Origin: Cyanidiococcus yangmingshanensis
Taxonomy: Eukaryota; Rhodophyta; Bangiophyceae; Cyanidiales; Cyanidiaceae
NCBI GenBank assembly: GCA_013995675.1
Contig: VWRR01000010.1
Span: 545,872-609,871 of the forward strand
Length of the DNA: 64,000 nucleotides
Direction of reading: 5' to 3'
This document shows, one piece after another, positions 20,662-33,785 of this stretch; the first letter of the stretch is position 1, and each line of letters starts with the position of its first letter. Below the pieces are notes generated by a model. That model was not told the origin of the DNA, searched no databases, and saw only the letters and a list, made by a program, of their open reading frames with translations. The translations under genes were made by a program, and so were the position numbers.

Positions 20662-22405
20662 ATGCGGTTTCAAACACTCGCTTTCGCGTGCTTTTTCTTT
20701 CTAGCGTTAGTCAGTGTGGTGTCGACACGGAGTGCTCTCAGCGCGCAGGATGCATCGAAACAAACGAGGCCAACAACTGGACGTTCCGCAGAGGACAGCT
20801 CGGTGACTGAGCATACGAAGCTGCCGCTCCAAACGGGGGTACGTCTAGCCCTAGATCAGACCGGGCTCGATAATTCGGGGAGCCCCAAACTGCGACCTTT
20901 GGCTTTCGTTACGTTCTTATACGGAAACGCGTACGTCCTCCCTGCGCGAGTTATGATGTACTCGTTACGTTCCCATCAGTTAAAAGGCGCATTGTTCGAG
21001 CCGCCTGGAGGAGTTGCCGGCGAGCTCGATGAAGACGTATTGAGAGCTGCTGCAGCGACTCGAGCGCGGGATGAAGCTCGCATGCCGCACGCGCTCGCGC
21101 TCGCACTCGTTACCCCGGATGTTTCAGCACAAGCGCGTGCGCAGCTACATCATGACGGGGTCTACACTCTAGAGGTTCGTCGTGTCCGCAATCCATATAC
21201 CGGTGGTGACAGATATAACAGTCGTTTTGATGACGTTCTCGCGAAACTGCAGGTTTTCGGGCTGGAGCAATTCGAAAAAGTTGTCTACGTTGATGCTGAC
21301 GCGCTTGTGCTCGGCAATATTCATGACCTATTCCAATGTGGCGATTTCTGTGCAGCGTTCATTAATCCATGCCACTTTAATTCAGGAGTTATGGTCATAC
21401 AACCGTCGCAAGCTCTTTTTGAAGATATGCTGCGAAAACTGGCGACCACGGAATCCTACGACGGCGGTGATCAGGGGTTCTTGAATGTTTACTTCTCTGA
21501 TCTTTTCTATGCACCGGGCTTTGGTGAGGGAGACCAACATCGCGGTGGCCAGCTGCGTCGCTTTGCCGTTCGGTTACCACCTGGACCATATTATCTATTA
21601 CCCAAGATTGCGATGGGAGGTGCCTGACCGATGCGGGGGTCTTCGCATCGTTGAATTCATGGGCGTGCCACTATTCAAACCGTGGCAATGGTGGACCTAT
21701 CCGGTCATGGACCTCTCCTGGGAATGGTACTCGATGCGGTCCCAACTGCCATACCCGTATCCCCCGAACTATAATTTAGGGGCAAGATGGGTTGCAGCAC
21801 GTTTTCTGGGAGTCTACGCGTGCATGTACTTGCTCTGGGTTTTTATGACAAATCGCTTGGGACTGTCTGCGGGAAATCGTCGACGGCGCGCTCCGTTCCT
21901 CGCCATTGAGAACTGGCTCCTACAATCCCGAATCGTTCGCGCTCTCTTTGCGCTCGACGATCGTCTGTATCTGTACATCATGGTCATTATTGGAATGATC
22001 GGCTGGCTTGCGACGACCATAATGGCGGCGTTTTGCATACCGATGTTGACCACGCCGTACTTGGCTATTGCGATCTACATCCATTTCAAAGTACTCTTCA
22101 CGTTCGTTTGGATGCTGGGTTTCGGCTTGATCTGCATGCGACGGCACCGGCTGCCCGATGCGAAACATGCTCGAGGAGGAGTTCTTTTCCGCTTACTCTG
22201 CTACGCGCTCGCAGATGCAAGCGCTCCACCTATCGTTTTTGGCATTGCATGGCATGTCCCGTGGAGCTCGTTCTTCGCCAAGGTGTTCGGGCTCCTCTTC
22301 TGTCTTCCGTTTTATCTTATCGGACTGAATGCGACCTACTGCGCATTTGGTGCTGCTTTGGGCTCGGCAGGGCGCAGCCATATCCGAGCGAGACCGTGCT
22401 CGTAG
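20662..22405 (+). CDS. GT8 glycosyltransferase, IPUT1/PGSIP6-like, polytopic (frame-shifted)
   Basis: A probable Golgi glucuronosyltransferase acting on inositol-phosphorylceramide, by resemblance to plant IPUT1 (PGSIP6). ATG 20662 is followed by a signal-anchor (TLAFACFFFLALVSVVS). The GT8 catalytic domain follows: VTFLYGNAYVLPA, the metal-binding DAD at residues 211-213 (VYVDADAL), then CHFNSGVMVI and YDGGDQGFLN. The frame breaks at the TTT run 21562-21564. Dropping one T restores RRLPFGYHLDHIIYY, the expected RLP..YN segment, and the second ORF continues with LRIVEF...LFKPWQWW, matching the LRIVHY...LKPWDWW region of IPUT1, followed by about five membrane helices. Multiple C-terminal helices after a GT8 domain are characteristic of IPUT1 rather than glycogenin. 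It ends at 22405; total about 580 residues. Confidence 0.85.
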
Positions 22406-23819
22406 CCGCAGTCTGAACGCCGCGCCGGATGATCCCGACCTGGCACTGGTATTCTCGGATCTGGCTCGAGAGAATCATGCAGCAGTCTTATTTGAAGAGT
22501 CACCAACGACAAACGCTTCTCGGCGGACTCCGCCGAACTTGTCAGGGCCTGTGAACGCCACTGGAGCTCGATATCAGCTGCGCAGCCCGTGACTTGCACT
22601 TTGCCATACCGCCTAGTTGCAGACTTGCCTATGAAAGGAGTCTCGGTATTTGTCTCTGCTTGCGACAACTAGGCATGTGTTCAAGCGCCCTAGATGGTGA
22701 AGTCTTTGTTGCGCCAAGAACGAAGAGGCGCCCTGATGTTGCGAAAGTAGCGACTGCTAGGGCTTGGCGCACTGCTGTATCCAAAACCTTGTCTCCATGA
22801 ATCAGAGCGCACAATGCTTAGACCAGATCCGACTCATAGTTCTGTAGCTATACCAGAAATTGGGTCCCAATTCCTGAATCAAGACCTTGTTGTTTCCGAC
22901 GTAGACAGACACTTGGTGCAACTATTCATCCCCGACCAGTCATCTAGCGACCGTATCAAACCCACACGGACGCCTAACGCGGCAGCTTCCTCCAGAACGC
23001 TCTCGGGTCAGACTTGCAACGCTCCTGGACGAGTTCGTGCGGGACAGTTGCGGAAACGAGAAAGGCCAGCGCTCGATCTCGTTCAGAAACAGATGATTGA
23101 ACTTGAACGATGATCTCGGTATATACGGAAGCGACGACGCATCTATGCGCGAAGCGAAAGAATGCACAACAAGCACCACCGAATGTGTGCCACAAAGAGG
23201 CACTGTTCAAGAGCACAAACAGAGAACATGGTAGTTGCAGCTGCGAATCAGTCGTCACACCGAGTGCAGCCAGTCCAGACCGAGCCCTCCACTGAAGCCG
23301 CTTCAGTCAGAGGCAGCCGCAAGGGACGCCTTGATTATCGCATCGAAATTTCACTTCTTACTTTGAAGGGAGTCTCTTCCAAGATGATCCAGGTGAGACG
23401 CTTCATCGCCAAACCAAACTGACGGAATGATGCACCTCATCCAAACCGAGCTAGCTTGTTATAGCAGGGCGGTTGTGTCGGTGGTGTCCGCCGGCATCGC
23501 CACGTGCATGCGACCTGCCGTCTCTGTTTTTTCTTTGTGTTTGTGGGCAGTCCCCCGACGATAACTTCGCTCGTTCTTCTTCCTCTTCAAAGGGGCTCGC
23601 TCGCGCTTGTCGCGGTGAGCTTCAAACAACTTGTGTGCATTGATAGTGACGAGTCGCTCGCGCCCATCATTTTTTGGTAAGGAAAGCTTCACGTTGGTAT
23701 GGAGGCTCAGTCAGGCGTTCCCCTCGAGGCGGTCTGGCGACGCAGTTGGAGCGCCCGAGACAGCCCCGCGAGAACGGAAGGCAATTTCTCCAGGTTATGT
23801 GTCGGTTGAAACAGGGGCG
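22406..23819. other. Intergenic, no recognised gene
   Basis: ORFs here are at most 110 codons and conflict between strands. The last ~190 bases are open in frame with the Trk gene from a TTG at 23631, but the first ATG is at 23820, so this is more likely its 5' leader. Confidence 0.4.
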
Positions 23820-26179
23820 ATGGAAAGGGTTCAAGGAAGCGTTTGGGGGCCATTAGACGACCAGTCTGGAGTTGTACCTGCGTCGGAACCTCGCCAGAGC
23901 CCACTGCGGGGCGTTCCTGGCGAGGAGCTGTCCAGTTTGCAGTCACCGTCGTTGGAGAACGGCCGCGCAACGAGCTCGCCGAGCAAAGGGAGCAAGGAGT
24001 GGCGACTGAGCCAACTGGACCTTTTGTCATCAGCGAACGGGGATGTTATCCAGGAAGGAAAACCAGGCAGTGCAGCGAACGCTCAGCTTCGTCGCGTTCC
24101 AACCGTCATAATTCCGTGGCATCGGCGGTTCAGTCAGTGGTTCCTCCGACATCTTAATTACCGGTGGATATTCGTCTGCTACGTTGTCTTGGTCCCGCTG
24201 TTGGCTGCTGGATTTGGGGCGGCGATTCTCCACGGGGAGATTCCCTTCATCGACACGTACTACATGACAACCTCGGCGTTCACAGAGACTGGTTTGAACT
24301 CAGTCAACATGACGACGATGAACAATGGTTTCTTGGCGTTGCTTTTCATCATGATTATGATCGGAAGCCAGATTTTCACAGTCTTCTTTCCGCCACTCAT
24401 TAAAAGACGGCTGTATTGGCATTGGTACGGTGCACTGATTCGCCGAGAGCGGTATCTGCGCCAGGAACTTTCTCAATACGCTGCTCGCGGTGAGGACGAT
24501 CTTGATGAGGATGACGAAGAGAGCATTTACGGCGTTGACGAGAGCACACACGATCGGGCGGCGAGCATGTATGCGAGTTTGTCGTACACTCAGGACACCG
24601 AGCCGCCCAAGCCGGTACATGCTGACCATGAATTCATCAGCCGTGAACGCTCGACCTCTCTACGAATCACAGACCTGAGTAGGTCGATCTCGTACGATGA
24701 CGGTTTGGCGCCACCTGATGTGGAGGCTAATGGCGTCGACAACCAGTCCAGGCTCGACACACAGGATGCCGAAGGGGATCGCGCCGAAGGGGATCGCGCG
24801 ATGGTGGTGTTCGAGCTCGACCGAGTGGGCGCGCCATGTCCAAGGACTTTTCCGGTCGCAATGCTTTGTATCAACGTCGGAGCATTTGTTTGGAAGGAAA
24901 CGAGTTTGCCCGAAACGCCGTTTTGGAATTCGAGGCAATGGGCAAATTAATCATGTTGAACGCTATCTTTTATGGTGGCCTGATGGCCATTTTTTTCCCT
25001 CTCGTGTACGCCGCTGTGGTCTCACCGCCAGGGCCGTCCCCGGCCATTGCGGAGAGTGGCGCAACAACTGGATGGTTCTCCGTTTTCACGAGTCTGTCTG
25101 CACTTCATAATTGCGGATTGACCCTTGTGAATACGAGCCTGGTACCTGTCGCAAACCAGCCTGGTGTTTTGTTCTTGCTCGGCACCCTTATTCTTATCGG
25201 CAATACCGGCTTGCCTGTGGTGCTCTACCTCTTGGTGCGTATTGCTCGTCGGTTCGCTCGCGACAAGGCTCCATGGGACTACCTACTGGTTCACGGTCGT
25301 AAGTTCTCCATCTTTCTCTTCAACGGCGCTCAGACATTGCTCCTCGGCATTATCTTGGTGATTTTATTGCTCATTCAATTCGTCGCATTTTTGGCACTGA
25401 ATCTGAACCGCTCCGATCTGCTTGTGTCGTACTCAGCAGGGAGCCTCGTTTACCTTGGAGCGTTCCAGAGTGTATGCACCCGAAACGCAGGATTTGTGGT
25501 TGTGAGCCTTCGAGCAGTCTCGCCGGCGCTCCTGGTCCTCTTTGCTGTCATGATGTATCTTTCTCCGGTGCCATATGTGTTGACGTTGCGGACTTCGATG
25601 CCTTCATCATCCTCTGAGCGAAAGCGCGCTGAACCAATTCAGCGCAATGATGCGGAGTATGCTTCGCTGACAACAACGCATGGTGCCGCCTCCGGCACGA
25701 CAACCTCCCCAGTTCTCTACGAGATCGGCAAAACCTTCGGCAACCTCCTCGTTTTCGATATTGCGTGGCTTTTCATGGCGCTTTTCGTCATATGCATCGC
25801 TGAGAATTACATTCTCCGCAATTCCATCCAAGAAGTGGAGACTCTAGGAACTGTAACCGTCTTTGATATCCTTTTTGAAATTGCCAGTGCTTACGGCAAC
25901 GTCGGCTACTCTGTTGGCGTGAACAACAACGATTTTAGCTTGTCTGGTATTTTCTCGGTTTTTTCCAAGCTTGTAATCATCGCGACTATGTACGGCGGCC
26001 GCATCAGGTCGATTCCGCAGAGCAGCGATGAGGCTGCGCGCTTCCGCTTCGACCGCAACATGATGGATGTGACCCAGTCTTCGTTACTACGGCCAACACT
26101 GCGCTTGCGTGCGCTCGAACGTCGAAGCTCTCGCTCGATCCAAGCGGAACGGCCAATAGCTCGCGGAAAGCAGAGGTGA
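23820..26179 (+). CDS. Trk/HKT-family K+ transporter (frame-shifted)
   Basis: A plasma-membrane cation transporter of the Trk/HKT superfamily, built from four M1-P-M2 units. First ORF from ATG 23820: a disordered N-terminus, then RWIFVCYVVLVPLLAAGFG and pore loop 1 (SAFTETGLNSVNM), M2, and a long acidic intracellular loop (about 24450-24830) as in fungal Trk. The second ORF, in another frame, carries pore loop 2 (SALHNCGLTLVN), loop 3 (FQSVCTRNAGF) and loop 4 (ASAYGNVGYS). The filter position has Gly in all four loops, the arrangement of K+-selective rather than Ser-containing Na+-permeable members. The break lies between 24836 and 24950 and needs one missing base. The upstream loop contains a 15-bp direct repeat (EGDRA twice, around 24773). 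In an acid-living alga such a transporter would serve K+ uptake; that is inference. Confidence 0.88.
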
Positions 26180-27402
26180 ACAGACGGTTGTTTGGGTGTG
26201 CAAGCTCTCCTCATCAGCTGAATCATGCGTTTGAGGAGTGGCTTGGGGTGGCTGCCTGAAGGATTGTGTCATCAAGGAGGCGAGATCCGCCGCCTCTCCG
26301 GGGTAGCTCTATCTTGGCTGTAGGCGCCCCAGAGAGAGGCATATCTGAGAAGGTTTCTCAAGTCAGTGGTGGGACGCCTAGAGTAGGCTCGCGAGACCGA
26401 CCAAGTAAAGCTGGTGCCGATTTTCTGCGTCGTTTATGAAGGATCCTCTAGTCCAGAAGCAACGCCAAAGAACTAACGAGTTTTGACAAGGCAGATCACG
26501 GATGCGATTTGTATGGGTTCATTGTGGCTGTCAGGTCAGAGCCAATGTGACGGTATGATCCTCCTACGTGTCCATAAAGTTTCGTTTTTTTGATCTTCTC
26601 AAAGCCGGCGAAACGGCCTTGCAGCGTCCAGAGTTATTGCCCAAGACGTGAACATCGAGGCATTTCACGTAGATAGACAAGGAGAGCACTCCCTTTTGCG
26701 ATCCGCATAGCTGCAAGTTTGTTGTAGGTTTCTTTCAGCATTTTATATGAATATATCTGGCAATGCGATCGAAGGCTGCCTGCAAAGCATGCCCGAATTC
26801 CAAGGGCGACTGTATTCTCTGTCCAAATCAAGGTTTTCGATTTGATCGACGCATTCCCGCGACTTTCTCGTTAACGAAGGTTTCTTCTCAGTTTCATCCA
26901 GGGGCATCCATGCGGTGTTCTTACCTGGAGCTCGATTCGTGTTTTGGATCGACAGAGGTCTTGCTCCTACCCAAAAAGAGAATAACACCCCGACGATGTC
27001 GCGCCGAGCAAGAACAGTTCGGAAACGTCTAGTCTGGATCGAGAGCATGGAGTTCGAGATCAACAACATAGCGCTGTGATGTGGGCTGTTGACGCTGTAG
27101 ATATTTGCATGGTTCAGGTCAAGGCAGACTGGGAAGCTCGATTGGTGAGACTCGCACCGAGTCCACTGCAACCTGCAGGCAGATCCTGATAGCATCGATC
27201 GCGACAAGTGGCGGCTGGGTCTCTGGCCATAGACGATTGTAACGTCGCTCATTCCGTGGCTTACCTTTCAATGGCCCGGTCGAGTGGCTTTTCGCAACCG
27301 ATAAAGATCAATTAAAGTTTAAACTGGTATGATTCTGTGTTGTCCAATTCGTCGAAGCGGTTTGCGGAGCGATCTTCAAGGTTTTTCTGTACTGCGTTGA
27401 CC
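26180..27402. other. Intergenic, no recognised gene
   Basis: Some 1.2 kb with only chance-like ORFs (longest 26743-27252, minus, 169 codons, low similarity to anything I know). Confidence 0.4.
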
Positions 27403-30400
27403 ATGGAGGGCGAGCGCTCGCCGTCCGACGCCTTCGGTTTTGCTCTTTGGAGAGCGTTGCAGGGTGCCCTTCGAGCCAGACGGAGTTCTTCGAAGATAAC
27501 GCTAGCGAGTTCGGAAAACTACGAATCGCTGGACTCGAGTTCGGTGAGCGCTTCAGACCGAGGCGCAAGTACGGGAACCCAAACGCTGCCCACATCTTCA
27601 GCTCGAGCATTGCCTGCTACAAGCCCTTTTTTAGGCGAACCCAAGCTTCGCTCGACTCCGAAGAATTCTCAAGGTAAGCGTGAGAAATCTGCAGGGTTTG
27701 TTCGCGAACATAGTCGTCGTCGTGCTGTGTCCCAGAGCTTCCCAGAAAGATCACATGAGCTCGGTGCCGCATCCAAGACTTTCGTGGCAGATAGCGATGG
27801 ACCTACTCAATTGACCGCCGTATACTCAAACGCTCAACGACGATCAAGCGTTGACTGCTCAAAATCAGTCGATAGGAGCCCGGCAGTGGACAAGGACAAG
27901 CACGATGAGGCGATTTGGAGAGATGCGAGCAGTCTCTGTGCTGAGCTGGAGAGGGTTGCACTGGATCTCGGTGGTTGCAACGGGCCTCGAGGCATTGCGC
28001 TGGCTCGCAAACGTTGGCCCATGTTGCGCCAGCGAGCATGTGTTCATGGCGATGCTTCTCGAACAGGCCAGCAAGTCGCTTTGCTCACGTCCTCGGAACG
28101 ATCACTCACAGACACAAAAGTGGTTTCGAAATCATCGATCGACCTTTCTGAACTTGTGATGCAGTTCACTGATCGAGTGAATATGGCGGCGAGTGCATGG
28201 CTATCGAAGGTTGTATCAGGAACTCGTCGTACAGCAACGAAGGAGATCCATGAACATCAGCCGACATCCTCCGCGGATCCTGCCTCTGGACAGCTCACGG
28301 AGATGAGGACGCAGGCGATGCAGCGAAATCTCTGTGCTTTGGAATGTCTGACGCTATTGGATCTCTTGGGAATCTCGCCTCAGCAGGCAAAGAAAATGCT
28401 TCTTGATCACTGCGCTACATCAATGAAGCTGGAGAGCGACGCGGCGCTGTTCAGAGGCTTCTGGGAACGCTGGGAGTGTTTGCTCAGGGGCTCCTCGGGG
28501 TATTCGATCTCGGATACGTCGGAAGCTTACTCGTCTAGTGAATCGCAGCGCACTTGGCGCAGTGTGCTGGAGGTTCCCCGAGAGCTCTTCCTAAGACTTG
28601 AACAAGTTGACATGGTGCGAGTGCTGTGTTTGTTCGAGCTCGTGGATATTGAAGTTTTCAAGTCTATTGCGGTCGAAGACATCTCTTCCGCTGTGCTCTT
28701 GTTGTACGCAATCGGTGTATCGGCCAATGATAGAATTGCAAAGTCCCAGGATGAGACTGCTGTTCGGATATGTTTGAGCGTTCTGGAAGTGCTCTCGAAA
28801 TGGCAACAGGCTCTGACACAATCATGGCGCGATCACGTGATCGAGCTCGAGACCGCACTCCTTTCGATAGAGCATGCGATCGCTGCGTTTGTATCGATAC
28901 TGTGCACCTCGTGGCGTTCTGCTCCCAGCGTGTCGCTATGGACCCGCCTCGACGAACTGTCAACACAAAGAGCATACTGCGCAATGCAGGGCGTCTTTGA
29001 AACAAGTGTGAAGGCTTTGGCATTTCATGCAGAGAATCCGTCCCATGGTCATCATTACACGCTCTGCTGCAGTGTACTAAGCAGCTTTTGTACCTTCTTG
29101 TCTTCAGGCAATAGAGAACGACTGACTTGGTTAGGCAATGCTTTGTTAGAAGGGCACTCGAGCGTTACGGCAGATGTGATGCGCTCTGTGGCGGTCGGCG
29201 CTTGTCTCGTGGTCTTTCGCGATATCGACGCCGCCCGCGCAGCAAAGCGCCTCTTTCTTCAGCTTCTTGGAACACCATGGCGATATCGGCTACTTGAAAG
29301 CGCCTCCCGCCTTCTAGAAAGCGACCCGAGACCTTTGGAAGCCGAGATTTTGGCAATATCGAGTCGAGGAGAACGAGACGTAGGATCGAATGCCAAAGGT
29401 GCGACCTCGGGCGCTACGTCAAGATCAGTAGAAGCTGAAATCAAGGGTCACCTCGTCAGCGCGGACAAGGAGTGGGCGCTTGGCTCGCAACCAGCTGCAA
29501 TGCAACCTGAGACTCATTCTCATCCGTTGCCTTGGTTCAAGAACAGCGAAGAGCATCATGTGCAGTCGCTTGCACTGGGCTCGTTGCACTGCCTGCTTTG
29601 TGCACTCTATCAAAAGAACTTGTTCGGCATCGCGGAGGGACATGGTCTATCGAGCGCTCTCACCCTACGGATTGGTCAAGGTGCGAGGTACTGGACACGA
29701 AGATCCATCTACTTTACGTTTGAAATGATTGCGGCACTCTGCTACATGTTGCGCGCTGGCACCATCTCTTTGTATGCAGATGGCACAGCGCTAGCGTTGC
29801 TCGTTGACATCTCCACCAACGCAATCGCGCATGAGCTTCGATTCAGTGAAAAAGACACCTTGACTCCAAGCGCAGGTGGGTCGGCACCGCTGCATCGTGC
29901 GCATGAGACATCACGCCCAGGGGTCGCGTTTGAGACAAGAACATGGCGCACTTGCTTAGAACCGAGCGCGGAGCGACTAGTACCTCGAACAATCCCGATC
30001 CCCGAGGGTTCAAATTCTCAAGCGACAAGCGCTCCGTCAGCGGAGGCATCCGTGGCTGCAACACCACTGCGGGAATCTGCGCTCACCGGAGACGTGGCCG
30101 TTGGCTTGCAGAATGCCATACAAATCTTCTCGGAGTCGATCTTGGATTGTATGGAACAGGCCTCAGTGGCGTTGTTTGCAGCGGAGCCCGCGCTCCTATC
30201 ATTCCTAGAGCGACTAATTCCATTTCTAGCCCAACGTGACCGCTTGCGAATGCTTGCTTTACGGGAACGTTACGCACAGCCGGTTTTCGACCTGGAAACC
30301 TGGGTGGATCGTATGCAGTATATTCTGACGCTCTACCTTCGAGATGAGAATGCGAGGGCGGTCCGTTTACGTGCTGTTCGTTTTCTCCGCGACACATTCA

Positions 30401-33400
30401 GCACGTGGAAGGGTCTTTATGCAGACTCGTTTGTGGCTGAACTGGTGCAGCCGGTGCTTCTGGGCTCCTGGAAGGATTTGCGTGTCACAAGAGGAGGCTG
30501 TGAGAATCCGCTCGATCAAACTCAGCCGGATTCGGAGCTAGAGGAGGAGCTTTTGCACACCATCGCTGTCGCGCTCAGTGCACCAACGAGCCTCCCAGTA
30601 TTTCGACGTTTTATCAATGAGCTTGTCGGCTTGGATGAAGCCGTTATACCAGTAGTTTTTGCGGCTTTGGAGACTGTTTTACGAGAGAGCAACATCACGC
30701 GTGCATCTCTTCTTTTAGCAATATTAACCGGATTACTGTCTCCCTCGAACTTCATGGCCCATGGATTTGGCAACTGGAGCCGAAGAATCGAATGGTCGAG
30801 TCGCAACACAACGGCGCTTGAACGCTTTCTGTGGCTTTATTCTTCGGCTAACGCAGGACGCTCCTGGCTCGCGTTTTCTCCAGCTGGACGGGCGCATGCT
30901 TTCGATTCCGATCCGACTCGATGAATCAATACATGGTATTGCTGTCCGAACCGGAGTCGATGGAGACAAAAGCGCTCCTCAGTATGCGGAACTGGAAGCG
31001 CACGGACTCATGGGATGGGGCGCCTCCGATGAGCACGCCCCATGCCCAGGCGGTCACTGCCGAACCTCTTGAGCCATACCTGGCTGATGGAGGAAGACAT
31101 GGAGCATCCGCTGAAACGCGTATCGCTGATCGACCAGAGACAAAGAGGATGGATTGTCTCCAGGTTCCCGTCGCAACCTGGGTTCACCGCCTGCTGGGAT
31201 TGCTTCTTGAATCGGCGTCGACAACCTCAGCAACTGATTCACGCACATTGGTCCCGCTAGAGACCGTCGTAAGCTGTCTTTTACACCTGAGCACGGATCC
31301 TGGGCTTGGTCCAGTAGCTTCGTTGCCGTCGCTGAACGTGTACGATCAACTTTGCCAGTGGCTTGGGCGATCGCGATCGTCCGCGGTCAATCAAGCTGCC
31401 ATGAAACCGAATATGGTTGTGCGTCATCTCGCTTTTGAGGTGTTGTTTACGATTTGTTTGCGGCAGGCAGCGGTTGCACATGAAGGCAAGAATCGATTTG
31501 GACATCTCCTCGAAATGGTGCTTGCTGAACTCGGCTGGCAGGTCGATCAAGCGGAACACTTGCTACTGCATCCGCCATGGATAGACTTGTTGCTGCGAAT
31601 CATCGTGCACGGCTGGTGCATGTTTAACGAGACGCGTCGGGAGGAAAGTATGTTCTCTCTGACCAAGACCTTTCTCATTGCGTTGCAGACTTTCGCGGTG
31701 AATTTGGTGAGTGGTTTCCTCGAAAGCGTCGCGGCGGGCGACCATGGTGCAACTTCGCCGACGCAGTGCTCAGAGAACGCGGCTGCCATTCTGGAGAGCG
31801 TTCATGGATTGGCGCTCTGTTTTCGAGAGTTTATCACCGACGCTGAGATGGATCTGCTTCAAACGTTGTCAATCAGGCGATCTGGCTCAACAGCTACTGG
31901 GTGTACCGTCGAAATGCTGGCATCGTCCGACGCTGCTGCAACTGAATCTGGCGCAGCCTTGTTTTCGAGCATGGTGGCGTCCAGAGAGGCGACCTATATT
32001 GAAACCGCACTGAGTATTGTGATCACAATGGTCCCTTTGTGGGGACACCCCAGCGCTCACCAGCATTCTGAGCAGCCTGTACACGCTTTGGGACAGAGCG
32101 TGCGTCTACGACGTCTCGCGATGGCGGCATGGTGCAACTGGGTGACACAGGCCAAAGATGTGGCCGCTGTTCAGCCGCTTGTACAACTTTTGGAAAATTA
32201 TTGCCGGAGATACTCCTGTGAGTGGTTTGGCATGATTGCTGCTGAGTTCACGAACTGTTTCTGCACCCGGAGCCATATTGATCGAGGGCCCGGGTACTTG
32301 TTGGACAAGTCTGTTCAACAGGCTCCAAGTGTAATTACTTGGGCGATCATCGCGAAGGATGCGCTCCCTCTGATCGTGACAGCCATGCTGGATGGAGATA
32401 GAGTTATTTTGGCGATACGAAGGGTAACTGGTTCCACCTGCCTGGAGGTACTGCTCCGCCAGCCACCATGGAGCTGGTATCCGTTGCGTGCTGCGTTTTC
32501 GTGCGTGCCCTCCCAGTGGTCTCTGTCGGCAGGCTGGGCAGAAGCGCAGCGTTCTGGAGCACGATCTTCTTCGCATGCTCGCGCACAGACGTCGTTGCCG
32601 CGCGAGCCTGCGATCAAGCTAGAGCGCGAAACGTTGTCTCCTCGCACTGGAACAGAGCGAGACGAAGCATCAACGTTTGCCGAGACTGTTGAACCGGCCA
32701 ATGCAGCATCAGAGGATAGGTCCACGACGCCGAAGCAATTTTCGGACGCTTCGGAGGCGTTGGCGAACCGGCTGCAAGGTGTTGTTGCGCTCTTGATGCA
32801 CCGCCATCCTTTGGAAGAGTGGCGGCGTCTCTCCCAGGACATGCACGTCTGGCAGGTTTTGGATCGGATGCCACCCGAGGATATTCATCGCATTGGGCTC
32901 CTGTATGTTGGAGCAGGGCAACAAGGCGAGACCGAAATACTCGCCAACATTGCCGGTGACGCCCCCTACAATGAATTCTGCGCGAGCCTCGGTTGTTTTA
33001 TGAATCTGACTCAAGACTGGATGTTCGCCTATACTGGGGGCCTCGATTACAGTGAGCGGCGCGCTGATGGCGCTTTCGCGCTCTATTACCGTGACGCTGC
33101 CGCCCAGGTGATTTTCCACACCACGACGCTGATGCCGTCAGAGACGATTGCGGGCGCTGCGGACCTCATCATGACTGGCGCCGGTGCAGAGCCAGATACG
33201 ACAACTTCCACGGGACGCAACGACGGCCGCAGTGGTGGCCTCACAAGGGGACGATCAACGGAGATCAAGAGTATCATTAGAAAAAAGCGCCACGTTGGCA
33301 ATGATCATGTGAAAATTTTCTGGTGTGCTCGCCGAGAGGAAGCGCGAGTCGCTGCTGCACCAGGCCTTTTGCCGGGGGCGTTTAACTCGGTCCATTTTAC

Positions 33401-33785
33401 GGTTACGCCTGCACCCGCTGAAAATGTGGACGGGGAAAGGCTCTCTGGGCGATTACTCTACGCACAAGCGCATTGGCATCGAAGTGAGATACCTCGTTGC
33501 GGTCCGTTGCGTGCTTCAGAACTATATCTACTCCGCGAAGCGAGAGCTGCCGGATTTCTGGTTCGTCTCTCGGCCATCCATGCGAATATTCTCTGTGGTT
33601 GCTGGGGAACGGCAAGCCGTCGAGGCGCTGCAACTGTTACTGCTGGGGCGCCAACCACGAGCGCATTGAATCCAACCGCTGGGTCGCACGCGGTTTTCTC
33701 CCTGGGAATAGAGCAGGAACCATGGCTTCGCCGCCTGCACTATATTCGTCAGCAAATTGAACGTCTGTCCGGACAAGCGGTCTGA
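27403..33785 (+). CDS. Tuberin/RalGAP-alpha-like Rap-type GTPase-activating protein (frame-shifted)
   Basis: A giant signalling GAP of about 2100 residues. The first ORF (ATG 27403 to the stop at 30924) is helical, Leu-rich and low in obvious motifs, consistent with HEAT-like solenoids. The second ORF, open in another frame from about 30852, continues the helical part and ends in a Rap/Ran-GAP domain. That domain shows YNEFCASLGCFMNLTQDW, YTGGLDYSERRADGAFALYY and FHTTTLMPSE, then the catalytic asparagine-thumb segment RHVGNDHVKIFW (about 33290-33325), FNSVHFTV, CGPL and LVRLSAIHAN, and finally LRRLHYIRQQIERL. These correspond to the C-terminus of tuberin (TSC2), which inactivates Rheb upstream of TOR, and of RalGAP-alpha. 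Which GTPase it acts on is unknown. The stop and the next ATG overlap as ATGA, but in a nuclear gene a one-base indel in 30852-30924 is the better explanation. Confidence 0.82.

Noticed and set aside
30921-30924. ATGA overlap as translational coupling between two genes
   Set aside because: Coupling by ATGA is a bacterial operon feature; here both ORFs fit one large eukaryotic GAP protein.
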